Shown: piece after piece, positions 1 through 8,974 of the stretch
Layout of the letters: every line of letters begins with the position of its first letter
Position numbering within the stretch: position 1 is the first letter of the stretch
Assembly: GCF_000467185.1 (NCBI RefSeq)
Contig: NZ_BATM01000054.1
Span: 1-44,912 of the forward strand
Length of the DNA: 44,912 nt
Reading direction: 5' to 3'
From: Vibrio ezurae NBRC 102218
Lineage (GTDB): Bacteria > Pseudomonadota > Gammaproteobacteria > Enterobacterales > Vibrionaceae
Notes under the pieces: generated by a model
The model's input: the letters and a program-made list of their open reading frames with translations, nothing else
What the model was told of the DNA's origin: nothing
Databases searched by the model: none
Program-made: the position numbers and the translations under genes

Positions 1-502
1 TAGAGCAACTTGAATGCTGATTAAGTGTACTTAACTTACATACCTTGTATTTTGCTAGCTCTCACGTTATTAAGTTTTTTGAGGAGTGTAGCGTATTAAA
101 TACATCGACTAAACATTGCAATACCAAGAGAGTAAAGTTCCTCCAGAACTCAGCAACAACCATGAGCTAGTAGTTGTATCAATAGTTAATAGGTACGTAA
201 TATAATCAATAATACAACACTCAAACAAAAATAGTTCTCCCACTAACAAGCCTACTTAACTGTAAAGTTAAAACAGCGAACTTTAAACATATTGATAGCT
301 GGTACTCCGCCATATCTCTATAGATTAGCTCCATATCTACTCGTACATACCTAGCCCCTATCCATCTGGTATGTAGTAAATGCCTATAGCTCCATACTTA
401 ATAAAAATGGAGAACTGAAGGCGATTTTAGCGTTGCTCCCTTCACTTTAAACGCACCCTTTCCTATTGATGCCGTTCAGTGATGCAATTCCTAGGTTAAA
501 TA
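1..502. other. Left-edge stretch without a recognisable gene
   Basis: This AT-rich stretch has no open frame that looks coding, no tRNA or rRNA signature and no mobile-element ends that I can recognise. A short inverted repeat (CTCCAT around 391, ATGGAG around 409) is visible but is too weak to call. It lies downstream of the minus-strand lrgAB-type pair, so it is probably the intergenic space between that operon and a gene outside the window. Confidence 0.5.
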
Positions 503-537
503 CAAAAAGGGCAACGATCTTTAACCATCGTTGCCCT
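503..537 (-). terminator. Intrinsic terminator of the lrgAB-like operon
   Basis: A perfect 11-bp stem, AGGGCAACGAT at 508-518 paired with ATCGTTGCCCT at 527-537, has an 8-nt loop. Read on the minus strand it is followed by TTTTTG, the classic rho-independent layout. It lies 30 bp past the lrgB-like stop codon. Confidence 0.85.
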
Positions 538-566
538 CTAAATTCTGAATTTCGTTGTTGTCTGGC

Positions 567-1256
567 TTATATCACCAGAGTTAGAGCTGGTGCAATAAGC
601 ACTGTTGCCACGCCAGAAAACAGCATAATCAAACTGGCGATGGTACCCGCTTTGCTATGGATGCCGTAAGCGATAGCCGTGCCAGAACCGTGAGCTGAAG
701 CCCCTAGGCCAGCTCCCTTACCATGACGGGAGCGTACTTTAAATAAACCTAGCATTGTCTCACCTACCACAATACCGACGATACCAGTCATAACAACAAA
801 GATAGCCGTCAAATCGGGTTTGCCACCAATTTCTTTAGAAGCAACGACCGCAAAAGGAGTGGTAATAGAACGCACAGCCAAACTTTTTTGTAGCAAATCT
901 GATAAATGCATCGCCTTACTCAGTAAGATAGTACTGACTAACGCCGCAATCACAGCGACAACAACTCCCGTTGTAATCGACAACCAGTGATTTCGAATAA
1001 TCTTTTTGTTTTCATAAACCGGAATTGCAAACGCAACCGTTGCAGGACCTAACATCCATACTAACCAATGGGATTCTTGAATGTAGTCGGTATAGCTGAT
1101 ACCAGAGATTAACAGCATCGCGACAATCAATACCGGAACGGAGACCAAAGGTATTAGCCATACTTTTTTGAAACGGCCGTGCATAGCTTTTGTTGAGTAG
1201 TAACCTGCCAGCGTAAATAACAAGCAAAATATCGCGATATAAGTATGGATATGCAT
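567..1256 (-). CDS. lrgB: LrgB/CidB-family membrane protein
   Basis: A 229-residue polytopic membrane protein of the LrgB/CidB family. It has roughly six or seven hydrophobic segments and the family-typical stretches SITTPFAVVASKEIGG (about 130-145) and GLGASAHGSGTAIAYGI (about 182-198). In Gram-positive bacteria the CidAB/LrgAB pairs influence murein hydrolase export and autolysis, and related proteins are reported to move pyruvate or glycolate; which applies here cannot be read from sequence. Its ATG overlaps the stop of the LrgA-like gene by one base (TAATG), so the two are translationally coupled. Length is normal for the family. The family call is secure; the substrate is unknown. Confidence 0.9.
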   Translation of the reverse strand: MHIHTYIAIFCLLFTLAGYYSTKAMHGRFKKVWLIPLVSVPVLIVAMLLISGISYTDYIQESHWLVWMLGPATVAFAIPVYENKKIIRNHWLSITTGVVVAVIAALVSTILLSKAMHLSDLLQKSLAVRSITTPFAVVASKEIGGKPDLTAIFVVMTGIVGIVVGETMLGLFKVRSRHGKGAGLGASAHGSGTAIAYGIHSKAGTIASLIMLFSGVATVLIAPALTLVI

Positions 1257-1651
1257 TATCGGTTACTCCTGATTTTTTTAAGCTCGTATCGATATACGGT
1301 ATCCACTACAACCGCCGTACAGGTCAATACAAACGCTGTACTTAACACGATTACAACGGCAATTTTCAACCCTTGATGCTCAAACAATGGTCCGTAATTC
1401 ACCACGGCAATAACCGCAGGAATAAAGAACAGCAGCATTTCTGCAATTAGCCAGTTTGAACCCGCTTTTAACCACTGTACTTTCACCACGTTGCTGAACA
1501 GCAGCGCTAGTAACAAAAACATTCCAAATACATTTGATGGTAAAGGGATATTGAAGTTGGTAACCAACCAACTAGAGAGTAGCCAGATCAGACATAACAC
1601 CACAATTTGTACTAATGTCATTCCAACATACTTAAATTTTTCGATTTTCAT
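1256..1651 (-). CDS. lrgA: LrgA/CidA-family holin-like membrane protein
   Basis: A small membrane protein with about four transmembrane segments. The family-typical IPLPSNVFGMFLLLALL and a following LIAEMLLFFIPAVIAVVNY are easy to see. I start it at the ATG at 1651 (MKIEKFKYVGM, 131 residues). A longer in-frame reading reaches 1753, but its extra 34 residues do not look like the family and run into the LysR gene start on the other strand. It forms a two-gene operon with the LrgB-like gene. CidA/LrgA proteins are described as holin- or antiholin-like. A LysR gene transcribed the other way, 101 bp away, resembles the CidR arrangement, so regulation by that LysR protein is likely by inference. 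Confidence 0.85.
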   Translation of the reverse strand: MKIEKFKYVGMTLVQIVVLCLIWLLSSWLVTNFNIPLPSNVFGMFLLLALLFSNVVKVQWLKAGSNWLIAEMLLFFIPAVIAVVNYGPLFEHQGLKIAVVIVLSTAFVLTCTAVVVDTVYRYELKKIRSNR

Positions 1652-1752
1652 GTCGCTTGCCAAACTATTTATTTCATAGATATTATTAAATATTGAAAAA
1701 ACAAACTCCAATGAATAATATGATGTAAATATATTCCAAAAGGGAATAGTCA

Positions 1753-2661
1753 ATGTCCATTAAAGCACTCCAATACTTCACCACCTTAGTGAACTGTCGC
1801 AGCTTCACTAAAGCATCTGAGCACTTATTCGTCACTCAGCCGACGATCAGCAAGGCCCTAAAGTCATTAGAAATAAGCTACGGGCACGAGCTTATCTATC
1901 GCAACGGTCGAGATCTTGAGTTAACCGAAGCAGGAGAAATCGTCTTCTCTTATGCCGAGTCAGTCCTGCTGCAACAAAAGGAGATGCAAACAAGGCTCAA
2001 TGATTTGCAACAACTTAAATCGGGCAAGATTACCTTAGGCATCCCGCCTATGGTGGGACACTTATACACCCATCTCATTCAAGAGTTTTCTCGTTTATAT
2101 CCAGAAATTGAAGTGTCTATTATAGAAAGTGGCAGTAGAAAGCTAGAAAACGACGTGATTGATGGCAATATCGACATTGCTATTACGATGTTGACTAAAT
2201 CCGATTCTCGATTTCATTGCTGGCCGTTAGACACGCACCCTATCCTAGCAGTATTGCCGAAAACGGTTCAGTGGCACGACGTGCCTATCGTTGACATTAT
2301 TGATTTAAAAGACCTCCCTTTTTATATGTACAACTCTGAATTTGTCATTTCAGAAGTCATTACTCAAATTTGTACCGACATAGGATTTACGCCCAATATT
2401 GGCGTGAGAAGTAGCCAATGGGACTTTTTAGCCGCAATGGTTAAAAGTGGGATGGGAGTCAGTTTTATGCCCGAGCCAATCTGCCACCGACTCAATCCAG
2501 ATGATTATTACTTTATTCCTATCAAGCAGAACATTCGCTGGGAGCTTGCTGCTATCTGGAACAAAGAACGTTACGTTTCCAAAGCCAGTGAAGCCATGCT
2601 CAATCTAATACAAAATAACCAATGGGCTATTGCCGACAATACTGGCAATCGAGCCTTGTAA
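1753..2661 (+). CDS. LysR-type regulator (CidR-like position)
   Basis: A 302-residue LysR-family transcription factor. The N-terminal winged helix-turn-helix is clear: LQYFTTLVNCRSFTKASEHL followed by VTQPTISKALKSLE (about residues 6-43). A periplasmic-binding-protein-like effector domain follows (about 90-295), with the typical GKITLGIPPMVG opening. The start is the ATG at 1753, with AAGGGA eight bases upstream. It is divergent from the lrgAB-like pair, the usual layout for a LysR gene that controls its neighbour, so control of lrgAB by a small metabolite is a reasonable inference. The VOC protein downstream on the same strand could be a second target. The effector cannot be named. Confidence 0.9.
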   Translation: MSIKALQYFTTLVNCRSFTKASEHLFVTQPTISKALKSLEISYGHELIYRNGRDLELTEAGEIVFSYAESVLLQQKEMQTRLNDLQQLKSGKITLGIPPMVGHLYTHLIQEFSRLYPEIEVSIIESGSRKLENDVIDGNIDIAITMLTKSDSRFHCWPLDTHPILAVLPKTVQWHDVPIVDIIDLKDLPFYMYNSEFVISEVITQICTDIGFTPNIGVRSSQWDFLAAMVKSGMGVSFMPEPICHRLNPDDYYFIPIKQNIRWELAAIWNKERYVSKASEAMLNLIQNNQWAIADNTGNRAL

Positions 2662-2689
2662 TAAGAAAATATTATTATTTAAATAAAAT

Positions 2690-2707
2690 ATCATAATTTT
2701 ATATGAT
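2690..2707. promoter_or_regulatory. Inverted repeat before the VOC gene
   Basis: ATCATA, six bases, then TATGAT, in an AT-rich stretch about 80 bp upstream of the VOC gene. LysR proteins bind small interrupted AT-rich palindromes, so this could be an operator, but AT-rich DNA produces such repeats by chance. Confidence 0.25.
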
Positions 2708-2788
2708 GATACTCTTTCCATATACTTCTCCTATCGAAACAAAACACGCGTTAAACGTGAAACAGACATAAAGAAATTGGAGCAGATT

Positions 2789-3274
2789 ATGAAAATGAAC
2801 CACGTCGGTATTATGGTGGGTGATATGGACCAAGCAGTTGAGTTTTATACCAAAGCTCTTGGTTTAAACATTGTGATGAATAACACCAAAGTGATCGAAG
2901 AACGTGAAACGGCTATTGGGCGTATGTGCATTGCTGTATTTGGTGAAGGCTTTAAAGGCTTTAACATCGCACACTTAGTCACCACTGACGGTATCGGCGT
3001 TGAGTTGTTTGAAATGAAAGAGCGCCAACAGCGTCACGAGGTGGACTTTTCTCGCCTTGGAATATTTCACTTCTGCTTACAAACTGATGACTTTGCCGGT
3101 GCCATTGAGCGCACAGAGCAATACGGTGGCAAAGTGCGTATGGATATCATGCGCTATCACCCTGAAGACGATAATAAACCCGCTAAAATGGTCTACCTAG
3201 AAGACCCGTTTGGTAATTTATTCGAACTTTACTCCCACACTTATGAAGAAACTTACGCTTCTGACTACGAGTAA
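2789..3274 (+). CDS. VOC (glyoxalase/dioxygenase fold) family protein
   Basis: A 161-residue vicinal-oxygen-chelate protein with two beta-alpha-beta-beta-beta modules. The first begins MNHVGIMVGDMDQAVEFYTKALGL. The second begins near GIFHFCLQTDDF and ends in EDPFGNLFELYSHTYEE. The likely metal ligands are visible: His in NHVG, Glu in VELFE, His in FHFCL and Glu in LFELYS. The ATG at 2789 is chosen because GGAG sits six bases before it; a TTG at 2777 would place that site inside the gene. Family members include glyoxalase I, extradiol dioxygenases, epimerases and fosfomycin-resistance enzymes. Length and the paired ligands point to an active metalloenzyme, but the substrate cannot be assigned. 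It follows the LysR gene by about 130 bp. Confidence 0.85.
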   Translation: MKMNHVGIMVGDMDQAVEFYTKALGLNIVMNNTKVIEERETAIGRMCIAVFGEGFKGFNIAHLVTTDGIGVELFEMKERQQRHEVDFSRLGIFHFCLQTDDFAGAIERTEQYGGKVRMDIMRYHPEDDNKPAKMVYLEDPFGNLFELYSHTYEETYASDYE

Positions 3275-3297
3275 TATTCACCGCCCCAGTAACAAAA

Positions 3298-3329
3298 AAA
3301 GAGGATAAGCCGAATGGCCTATCCTCTTT
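3298..3329. terminator. Bidirectional terminator
   Basis: The hairpin AAAGAGGATA-A-GCC / GGC-C-TATCCTCTTT has a 4-nt loop (13 pairs and one mismatch). It sits between the convergent VOC and Fur-family genes. The minus-strand side is followed by a run of T residues, so it best serves the Fur-family gene; the plus side has only TTTAATTT. Confidence 0.8.
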
Positions 3330-3351
3330 AATTTAGTATCGGAAAGCATTT

Positions 3352-3393
3352 ATACCAGTTGTACTAAATAACTGATCACTTGCTGAGTGGTAT
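3352..3393. repeat. Short copy of a Vibrio-type ATACCA interspersed repeat
   Basis: The stretch begins ATACCA (3352-3357) and ends TGGTAT (3388-3393), an inverted pair. Its left arm, ATACCAGTTGTACTAAATAA, closely matches the left arm of the element at 18933, ATACCAATCGTATTAAATAA. This looks like a short member of the same repeat family, lying in the 3' space between convergent genes. Confidence 0.55.
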
Positions 3394-3403
3394 TGGGTAA
3401 CAC

Positions 3404-3877
3404 CTACAGCGATTGACACTCTTCACACAAACAATTCACTTCTAGCTGCTCACTGGCAAATACAAACCCCGCAGCGGCAACATTATTTTTCAATTCGTCA
3501 ATAAGGGCAGCGCTAATGCTGACTTCCTTCACTTTGAAACAGTTCGAACAAATGAGAAACTGTGAGGCTTCGTGGTTGTGCGAACAAGTAATGTGCATAC
3601 AACAGATATACTTATTAGCAATCTGTAAGCGATGCACTAAGCCCTGCTCTTGCAAGAATTCCAAGATACGATAAACCGACATTGCCGACATACTCTCTTG
3701 GTATTTCTCTTTATAGAGATCGACAATTTCATAGGCAGACAGCGCTTTTTCTGATCCTACTAAACACAAAAGAATCTGTTTTCTTTTGTGGGTTAATTGA
3801 CCGCCATTTTGCTTACATTTTGCAGTGGCATGCTCAATAATCATTTTAGAATAAGACAGTTGGTAAATATCTGACAT
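3404..3877 (-). CDS. Fur-family regulator, Zur-like
   Basis: A 157-residue Fur-superfamily repressor. The N-terminal winged helix contains QLTHKRKQILLCLVGSEKALS and SAMSVYRILEFLQEQGLVHRL (about 26-95). The C-terminal part has two CxxC pairs that should hold a structural zinc (CSNC near 130-133 and CEEC near the end) and a His/Cys-rich stretch (CCMHITCSHNHEAS). The wording QEQGLVHRLQIANKYICC resembles E. coli Zur (EQGFVHKVESTNSYVLC) more than Fur or PerR, so a zinc-responsive repressor is the best guess. No zinc transporter gene is next to it. Vibrios may carry the canonical zur elsewhere, so I leave the symbol empty. The start is an ATG with only a weak ribosome-binding site. Confidence 0.75.
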   Translation of the reverse strand: MSDIYQLSYSKMIIEHATAKCKQNGGQLTHKRKQILLCLVGSEKALSAYEIVDLYKEKYQESMSAMSVYRILEFLQEQGLVHRLQIANKYICCMHITCSHNHEASQFLICSNCFKVKEVSISAALIDELKNNVAAAGFVFASEQLEVNCLCEECQSL

Positions 3878-4785
3878 AGGTTTCTTGGTATCACGTCTTT
3901 AGTAATAGAGTAAGTAGCCCTCAAGTTTACTGTAAATCACAACAAAATTCTGTCTGTTTCCCGAAAAATACCTTTTTTTATTTGTCATCGATGAACCTCC
4001 CTCGCCGACTCTCTCTCAATCTGACTCTTGATAGCAAACTAAAGCCGTCACCATATGTGCCTATCTATCCTTAAATGATACCTATACATCCAAACCTATA
4101 GACTCAAAGTAAAGGCCGTAGTGTCTGTGCACGGGTAACAAATCCGTTTTAAGTCGCAGTATTATGTCTGGTAATTATAAATATCACTGATTAATTGCGT
4201 CCAAGATCACTAATTATTTCATTCATATTTATCATAACGAATTTTATAAAGTTTCAACTTTTAGCACCACTTCACAATATTAAAAAATAATACAAAACAA
4301 AATGGACAATTTGAATTTAAAACACCTTATTCACTCAACATTAACAACAACCGCTATACGATACACTCTATTTTATCGATCATAATAGGAATTAAGTTTA
4401 AATCTGATTCTCAATTAATGGCTTGTAACAAAACCCTGTTTTTTCAACCTTAATAAATCGAAATAAATCACTTAAAAATCAGTAACTTATTTAGCAAAAC
4501 CCTCTTCTAGCAACTCCTAAAACAAAGTACTAAGCACAACAGACTACTGCATTAATATATCTAACTCAAAATATAAGTAAGGCTTATTTGAAATTGTCAT
4601 TTATTACAACAAATAATATTAAACAATAATAAACCCTATATCGCTCACAAACTATCCAAAAAGTAAATTCACTACAAGAAATAAGTATTTACGGACATTC
4701 ATCGCATGAATACACTGAATTAAAATTTCATTTGTTGAAGTTTTAATGAGAATTCCCTCGAATGTGAGTTTTTCTAAAGGACATT
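3878..4785. other. Long AT-rich intergenic region upstream of the large chitinase
   Basis: About 900 bp without a plausible gene on either strand, strongly AT-rich in its right two thirds. It must carry the divergent promoters of the Fur-family gene and the chitinase. The chitinase ribosome-binding site AAAGGA is at about 4777-4782. I found no complete CRP-type palindrome, no tRNA and no riboswitch I could recognise. The length is unusual for this window and matches the other chitinase, which also has a long AT-rich leader. Confidence 0.5.
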
Positions 4786-7700
4786 ATGAATAATATACGG
4801 TTAGCTGGTTTATCCACAGCCCTAATTACTGGGCTATGTTTAAACCCAATTACAATCGCCATGGCAAATGCCAGCGAAATAAACGGTGTTGATATTGGTA
4901 CCTCGGCAAAAGAGAGTCAATGGTGGAGTACTTATTCCATTGATGTACTAAACGCTAGCGGCACAGATATTGATATGCGAAGCGCAACCTTAGAGTTTGT
5001 GCTTCCTACCAGTGTCAGCAATTTTTCGTTCTCCGGTACAGGTCTAACCTACCCAACGTGGAACCTAACCACCAGCACCACTGAAAGTGGTGTACTGCAT
5101 CGTATCGAATTTATATTTGATGAAGGTGCTTGGATTAAAGATCATCTTACTGCCAACAACTCTTTTTCTTTCTCTTTTGGTTATGACGGCCAATTAGAGA
5201 ATGTGAGCGACTTTGAAAGCTCCATCATTTTTAGCAGTAACAGTGGCGATGTCACACCACCACCGCCAGTCGTTGAAGAGCCTTCTACCATTGTTTCAGG
5301 GCTAAAAGGACAATACACCATTGTCGACAATGCCGTCGATATTGCCTTTAATGTTGAAACAACCGCCACGGTAGACGCTTTTGCTAAGCTGGTACAAGGT
5401 GAGCAAGTGCTTACTGAGCTATCAAAAACCATCGATGGCGTATCTAGTTTTACTCTGAAAAATAGCAACGCGGTTGCCGGAAGCTATGAAGTAATCATTG
5501 GCGGTACTTACGACAATGACGGTCAGGCACTGCCTATTACAGAGCAGCGTTTCCCTATCAGCTTTATCGATGCCGAAGAAGAAACCCCTGAAATTACGCC
5601 GACCATTTCCGTTACAGGCTTAACTGATCAATATGAGCTAGTTGACTCAGCGGTAAACATTCCCCTGACGGTTGAAAGTAATACTGAAATTCTCGTCAAT
5701 GCAAAACTGGTTCAAGGCACCCAAGAGTTTGTGAGCGTACAACAAACGGTTGATGGCTTCTTTGGTCTTACCCTAGCAGGCAAAGATCTTGTTGAAGGCA
5801 ACTACGAAGTTGTAGTGAGCGGCACATACAATGATGGTGAAACTAGCACGCCTGTTGCAGAACAACGTTTTGCAATCACTTTGCAAGATAAAGAGGAAGA
5901 AGCTTCTCCACCCAATGTAAGTTTTACCTCTCCAAGTGCAGGTAGCTTACTTAAAGTGAATCAAGCGGTACAAATCAGCGTTGATGCCTCTACAGAACAT
6001 ACCGATCTATCGAATGTTGCCATCACGGCCAATGGCACAACCATCTGTGAATTTGATGCGTTCGCCAGCAACAACTTTGCCTGTGATTGGACACCAACAA
6101 CGATTGGAAGTGTCACGCTTGCAGCTATTGCAACTGATGATGAAAACCTTTCTTCAACCAGTCGTATTCAGGTCACCGTCATTGACGAAAATAACCTAGG
6201 CAATTTGTCATGTGATATTTCGCAGGTTTACTACACCGATAGCCAAGGCGATGTGCGTGAATGTATGGGCGACGACCACCCACGCAGAATTGTCGGTTAC
6301 TTTACTTCTTGGCGAAACGGTAGCAATGGATTCCCGACCTACTTAGTCAAAGATATTCCTTGGGATAAAGTCACTCACATCAACTACGCATTTGCAGGCC
6401 TAGATTCAAACACCATTGAATTTACCCTTGATGACAGTGCGACTGAAATGGAATGGCCGGGCGTAGCAGGTGCAGAGATGGACCCTTCTTTACCTTACAA
6501 GGGTCACTTCAACTTGTTAAACAAGTACAAGAAACTCTACCCTGATGTGAAGACCATTCTTGCAGTCGGTGGTTGGGCAGAAACAGGGGGTTTCTACTCA
6601 GGTACAACCAATCCAAACTGTACTGTTAACCATGAAGGTATCGACAAGATTGCCAATCAATCCGTTGAATACGTTCGTAAATATGGCTTCGATGGTATTG
6701 ACTACGACTACGAATATCCAACTTCGATGGCGGATGCAGGTAACCCTGTTGACTGGCCTCTATCGAATATCTGTCGTGGACAACTCTTTGAAAACTACGT
6801 TGAGTTGATGAAAGTCACTCGCGAAAAACTGGATGCTGCGGGAGAAGAAGACGGACGTAAGTACCTCTTTACTATCGCCTCTCCATCATCTGCGTATCTA
6901 TTACGTGGTATGGAAAACTTCCAAGTTACCCAGTATTTAGACTTCATTAACTTAATGACGTACGACTTCCATGGCACTTGGAACCATTTTGTTGGGCACA
7001 ATGCTGCGCTGTTTGATAACCGCATTGATGGTGAACTGCAAGCCGGTGGTATTTATGGAGCTGAGCAATATAAAGGCATTGGCTACCTAAATGCGGCATG
7101 GACAGGTCAATACTTCCGTGGCGCTGTCGACCCTGGCAAGCTGAATATTGGTGTGCCTTTCTATACTCGTGGTTGGAAAGACGTTGAAGGCGGTGTGAAT
7201 GGTTACAACGGCACCTCTCCACTTCCTAGCCAGTCCGATTGTCCAGAAGGTACAGGATTAAATGATCCATGTGGCGCGGGCGCAGAAGGCATCGATAACC
7301 TTTGGCATGACGTAGATGAAAATGGTGTAGAAGTGGCCGCAGGCGTGGTTCCTATGTGGCACGCTAAAAACCTTGAGCATGCACAAAGCCTTGGTTTAAC
7401 TGGCACTATCCCAAGCTATGGTCCAGAGTGGGGCTTGGATGAGAACAATCCTAAGCACATCATCTCAGGTACCTATACTCGTCACTTCGATGAAAAAGCG
7501 AAAGTACCTTGGCTATGGAATGCTTCGAAGAAAGTGTTCTTATCTACCGAAGATGAAGAGTCAATGGCGCATAAGATCGAATACATCAAAGACCGTGGTT
7601 TCGGTGGTGTGATGATATGGGAGCTAGCGGGCGACTACGACTTTGACGAAGAGAACAATGAATATTACATGGGCCAAACCCTTGTGACGCAGATGCATGA

Positions 7701-8445
7701 AGGCTTTAAACAAGCTGCGCCATACAGTGTTCAGCACAACGATATTCTGGATACTCCAACATCACAAGTTGACGTTGATGTCGCAGTAGAGTTCCCTGTC
7801 GGTGACAATAACTATCCATTCAACCCTAAGTTTACTTTCACTAACAAGAGTAACGTTGAATTACCAGGCGGAACCGTGATTCAGTTCCTACTGCCAACAT
7901 CCACTTCAGATGTATTGACAGACTGGTCAGGTACTGGCGCAGAGATCACCTACAATGCCGGAAACGACAATGTACAAGGTGAGCGTCCAAACCACCTAGT
8001 AGAAGACTTCCATGTGGCAGAACTGATTCTTCCATCTTGGCAGTCGCTGGCTCCTGGGGCTGAGACCACGATTGATCTGGTGTACTACCTACCAGCCACA
8101 ATCGGTACTCAAGGTATTCGTTTCTTGATTGATGACCAAGTCATCGGCATCAAGTCGGCGTTCCCTGAACTACCAGAATATTCGCCAGAAAACGGCAGCG
8201 CTCCAGAAAGCCCAGAGACTGAGCCAGGAAATCCTGAAACAGACCCTGAAAATCCGGGGACAGATCCAGAAGCCCCTGATACTGATCCAAGCGATGTTAT
8301 CGATTGGGTGGGCGGTCAAACCAATGTTAGCAACGGCGATATTGTCCGATTCCAAGGTGAGTGTTTCAAAGCGAAAAACAACCCTGGTGTTTGGGAGTCT
8401 CCACAAGCAGGAAGCTGGTTCTGGGATGCAGTAACCTGCCCATAA
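4786..8445 (+). CDS. Large secreted multidomain GH18 chitinase
   Basis: A 1219-residue extracellular chitinase that should cut beta-1,4-GlcNAc chains. Reading in order: a signal peptide (about 1-28, ending ...IAMANA); a beta-sandwich domain (about 30-150); a PPPP linker; two related repeats of about 95 residues (about 172-265 and 277-370, each starting GLxxQYxxVD); an Ig-like domain (about 375-470); the GH18 barrel (about 500-965); a second beta-sandwich resembling the first (about 975-1120, shared FxLPTS); a Pro/Glu/Asp linker; and a C-terminal CBM5/12 chitin-binding module (about 1172-1219, with aromatic WVGG, VWES and SWFWDA). The GH18 signature DGIDYDYE is intact at 636-643, with Glu643 the expected acid catalyst. 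The start is supported by AAAGGA five bases upstream. It has its own terminator and appears monocistronic. It differs in architecture from the second chitinase of the window. Confidence 0.93.
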   Translation: MNNIRLAGLSTALITGLCLNPITIAMANASEINGVDIGTSAKESQWWSTYSIDVLNASGTDIDMRSATLEFVLPTSVSNFSFSGTGLTYPTWNLTTSTTESGVLHRIEFIFDEGAWIKDHLTANNSFSFSFGYDGQLENVSDFESSIIFSSNSGDVTPPPPVVEEPSTIVSGLKGQYTIVDNAVDIAFNVETTATVDAFAKLVQGEQVLTELSKTIDGVSSFTLKNSNAVAGSYEVIIGGTYDNDGQALPITEQRFPISFIDAEEETPEITPTISVTGLTDQYELVDSAVNIPLTVESNTEILVNAKLVQGTQEFVSVQQTVDGFFGLTLAGKDLVEGNYEVVVSGTYNDGETSTPVAEQRFAITLQDKEEEASPPNVSFTSPSAGSLLKVNQAVQISVDASTEHTDLSNVAITANGTTICEFDAFASNNFACDWTPTTIGSVTLAAIATDDENLSSTSRIQVTVIDENNLGNLSCDISQVYYTDSQGDVRECMGDDHPRRIVGYFTSWRNGSNGFPTYLVKDIPWDKVTHINYAFAGLDSNTIEFTLDDSATEMEWPGVAGAEMDPSLPYKGHFNLLNKYKKLYPDVKTILAVGGWAETGGFYSGTTNPNCTVNHEGIDKIANQSVEYVRKYGFDGIDYDYEYPTSMADAGNPVDWPLSNICRGQLFENYVELMKVTREKLDAAGEEDGRKYLFTIASPSSAYLLRGMENFQVTQYLDFINLMTYDFHGTWNHFVGHNAALFDNRIDGELQAGGIYGAEQYKGIGYLNAAWTGQYFRGAVDPGKLNIGVPFYTRGWKDVEGGVNGYNGTSPLPSQSDCPEGTGLNDPCGAGAEGIDNLWHDVDENGVEVAAGVVPMWHAKNLEHAQSLGLTGTIPSYGPEWGLDENNPKHIISGTYTRHFDEKAKVPWLWNASKKVFLSTEDEESMAHKIEYIKDRGFGGVMIWELAGDYDFDEENNEYYMGQTLVTQMHEGFKQAAPYSVQHNDILDTPTSQVDVDVAVEFPVGDNNYPFNPKFTFTNKSNVELPGGTVIQFLLPTSTSDVLTDWSGTGAEITYNAGNDNVQGERPNHLVEDFHVAELILPSWQSLAPGAETTIDLVYYLPATIGTQGIRFLIDDQVIGIKSAFPELPEYSPENGSAPESPETEPGNPETDPENPGTDPEAPDTDPSDVIDWVGGQTNVSNGDIVRFQGECFKAKNNPGVWESPQAGSWFWDAVTCP

Positions 8446-8469
8446 TCCAGTAAGATAAAAAAGTAATTA

Positions 8470-8529
8470 CAGGGCCAGATGTTTTCTAAACCATTGCTCA
8501 CACAATGCAAAATGAAAACTCTGGCCCTG
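8470..8529 (+). terminator. Chitinase terminator
   Basis: CAGGGCCAGA at 8470-8479 pairs with TCTGGCCCTG at 8520-8529. The stem extends inward through GTTTTC/GAAAAC with one unpaired base. It is followed by ATTTTGT. The hairpin lies 25 bp past the stop codon. Confidence 0.75.
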
Positions 8530-8974
8530 ATTTTGTCTGGCTGATTTAAAGGCCAGCATATTCGGAGTATTCAGCGCTGCAATAGTCACCGAAGCACCTG
8601 TAACACCACGCTCATAGGCAAGGTCATATATTGAGCCACTTCAGAGTCTTTCGAAAATCCAGTGGCAGAGAGTGAGGCGACCTTTGTGTTGTCTAATTCA
8701 GTGCTCGGTAAGTGCAAACAAGAATAGAGAAATACGCGTACGATAATAGGCATATTGCGCCAATGACGTATCAATTAACCTTCGTATAGACCCCACAAAT
8801 CACAACCCAACCACAACAATACTCCAACAATAAAAATCATTCGTTAGTTGCTGATAACAAAAGAAAAAATAAAAAGCGCATGTCTTGAATCTGACCATTC
8901 TCTCACTTGCTACTTACAAGGCATCGCGATAAATTTTGTAAATTAATCTCTCCTTTAATCTCGGATCTTCTCAA
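8530..8974. other. Intergenic region, possible decayed gene fragment
   Basis: No intact gene. On the minus strand around 8540-8680 a frame reads SIYDLAYERGVTGASVTIAA and continues LNTPNMLAFKSARQ, which looks protein-like. A neighbouring frame (8586-8774) carries LPSTELDNTKVASLSATGFS upstream of it, but neither has a good start. This could be a frameshifted remnant or chance. The right half is AT-rich and should contain the promoter of the YdjM-like gene. I see no LexA box there. Confidence 0.3.

Noticed and set aside
1652..1753. Longer N-terminus for the LrgA-like protein
   Set aside because: The extra residues do not resemble the family and the frame opens inside the LysR start region.
5181..5468. 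Minus-strand frame inside the large chitinase
   Set aside because: A shadow of the long coding frame on the other strand; no start signal and biased composition.
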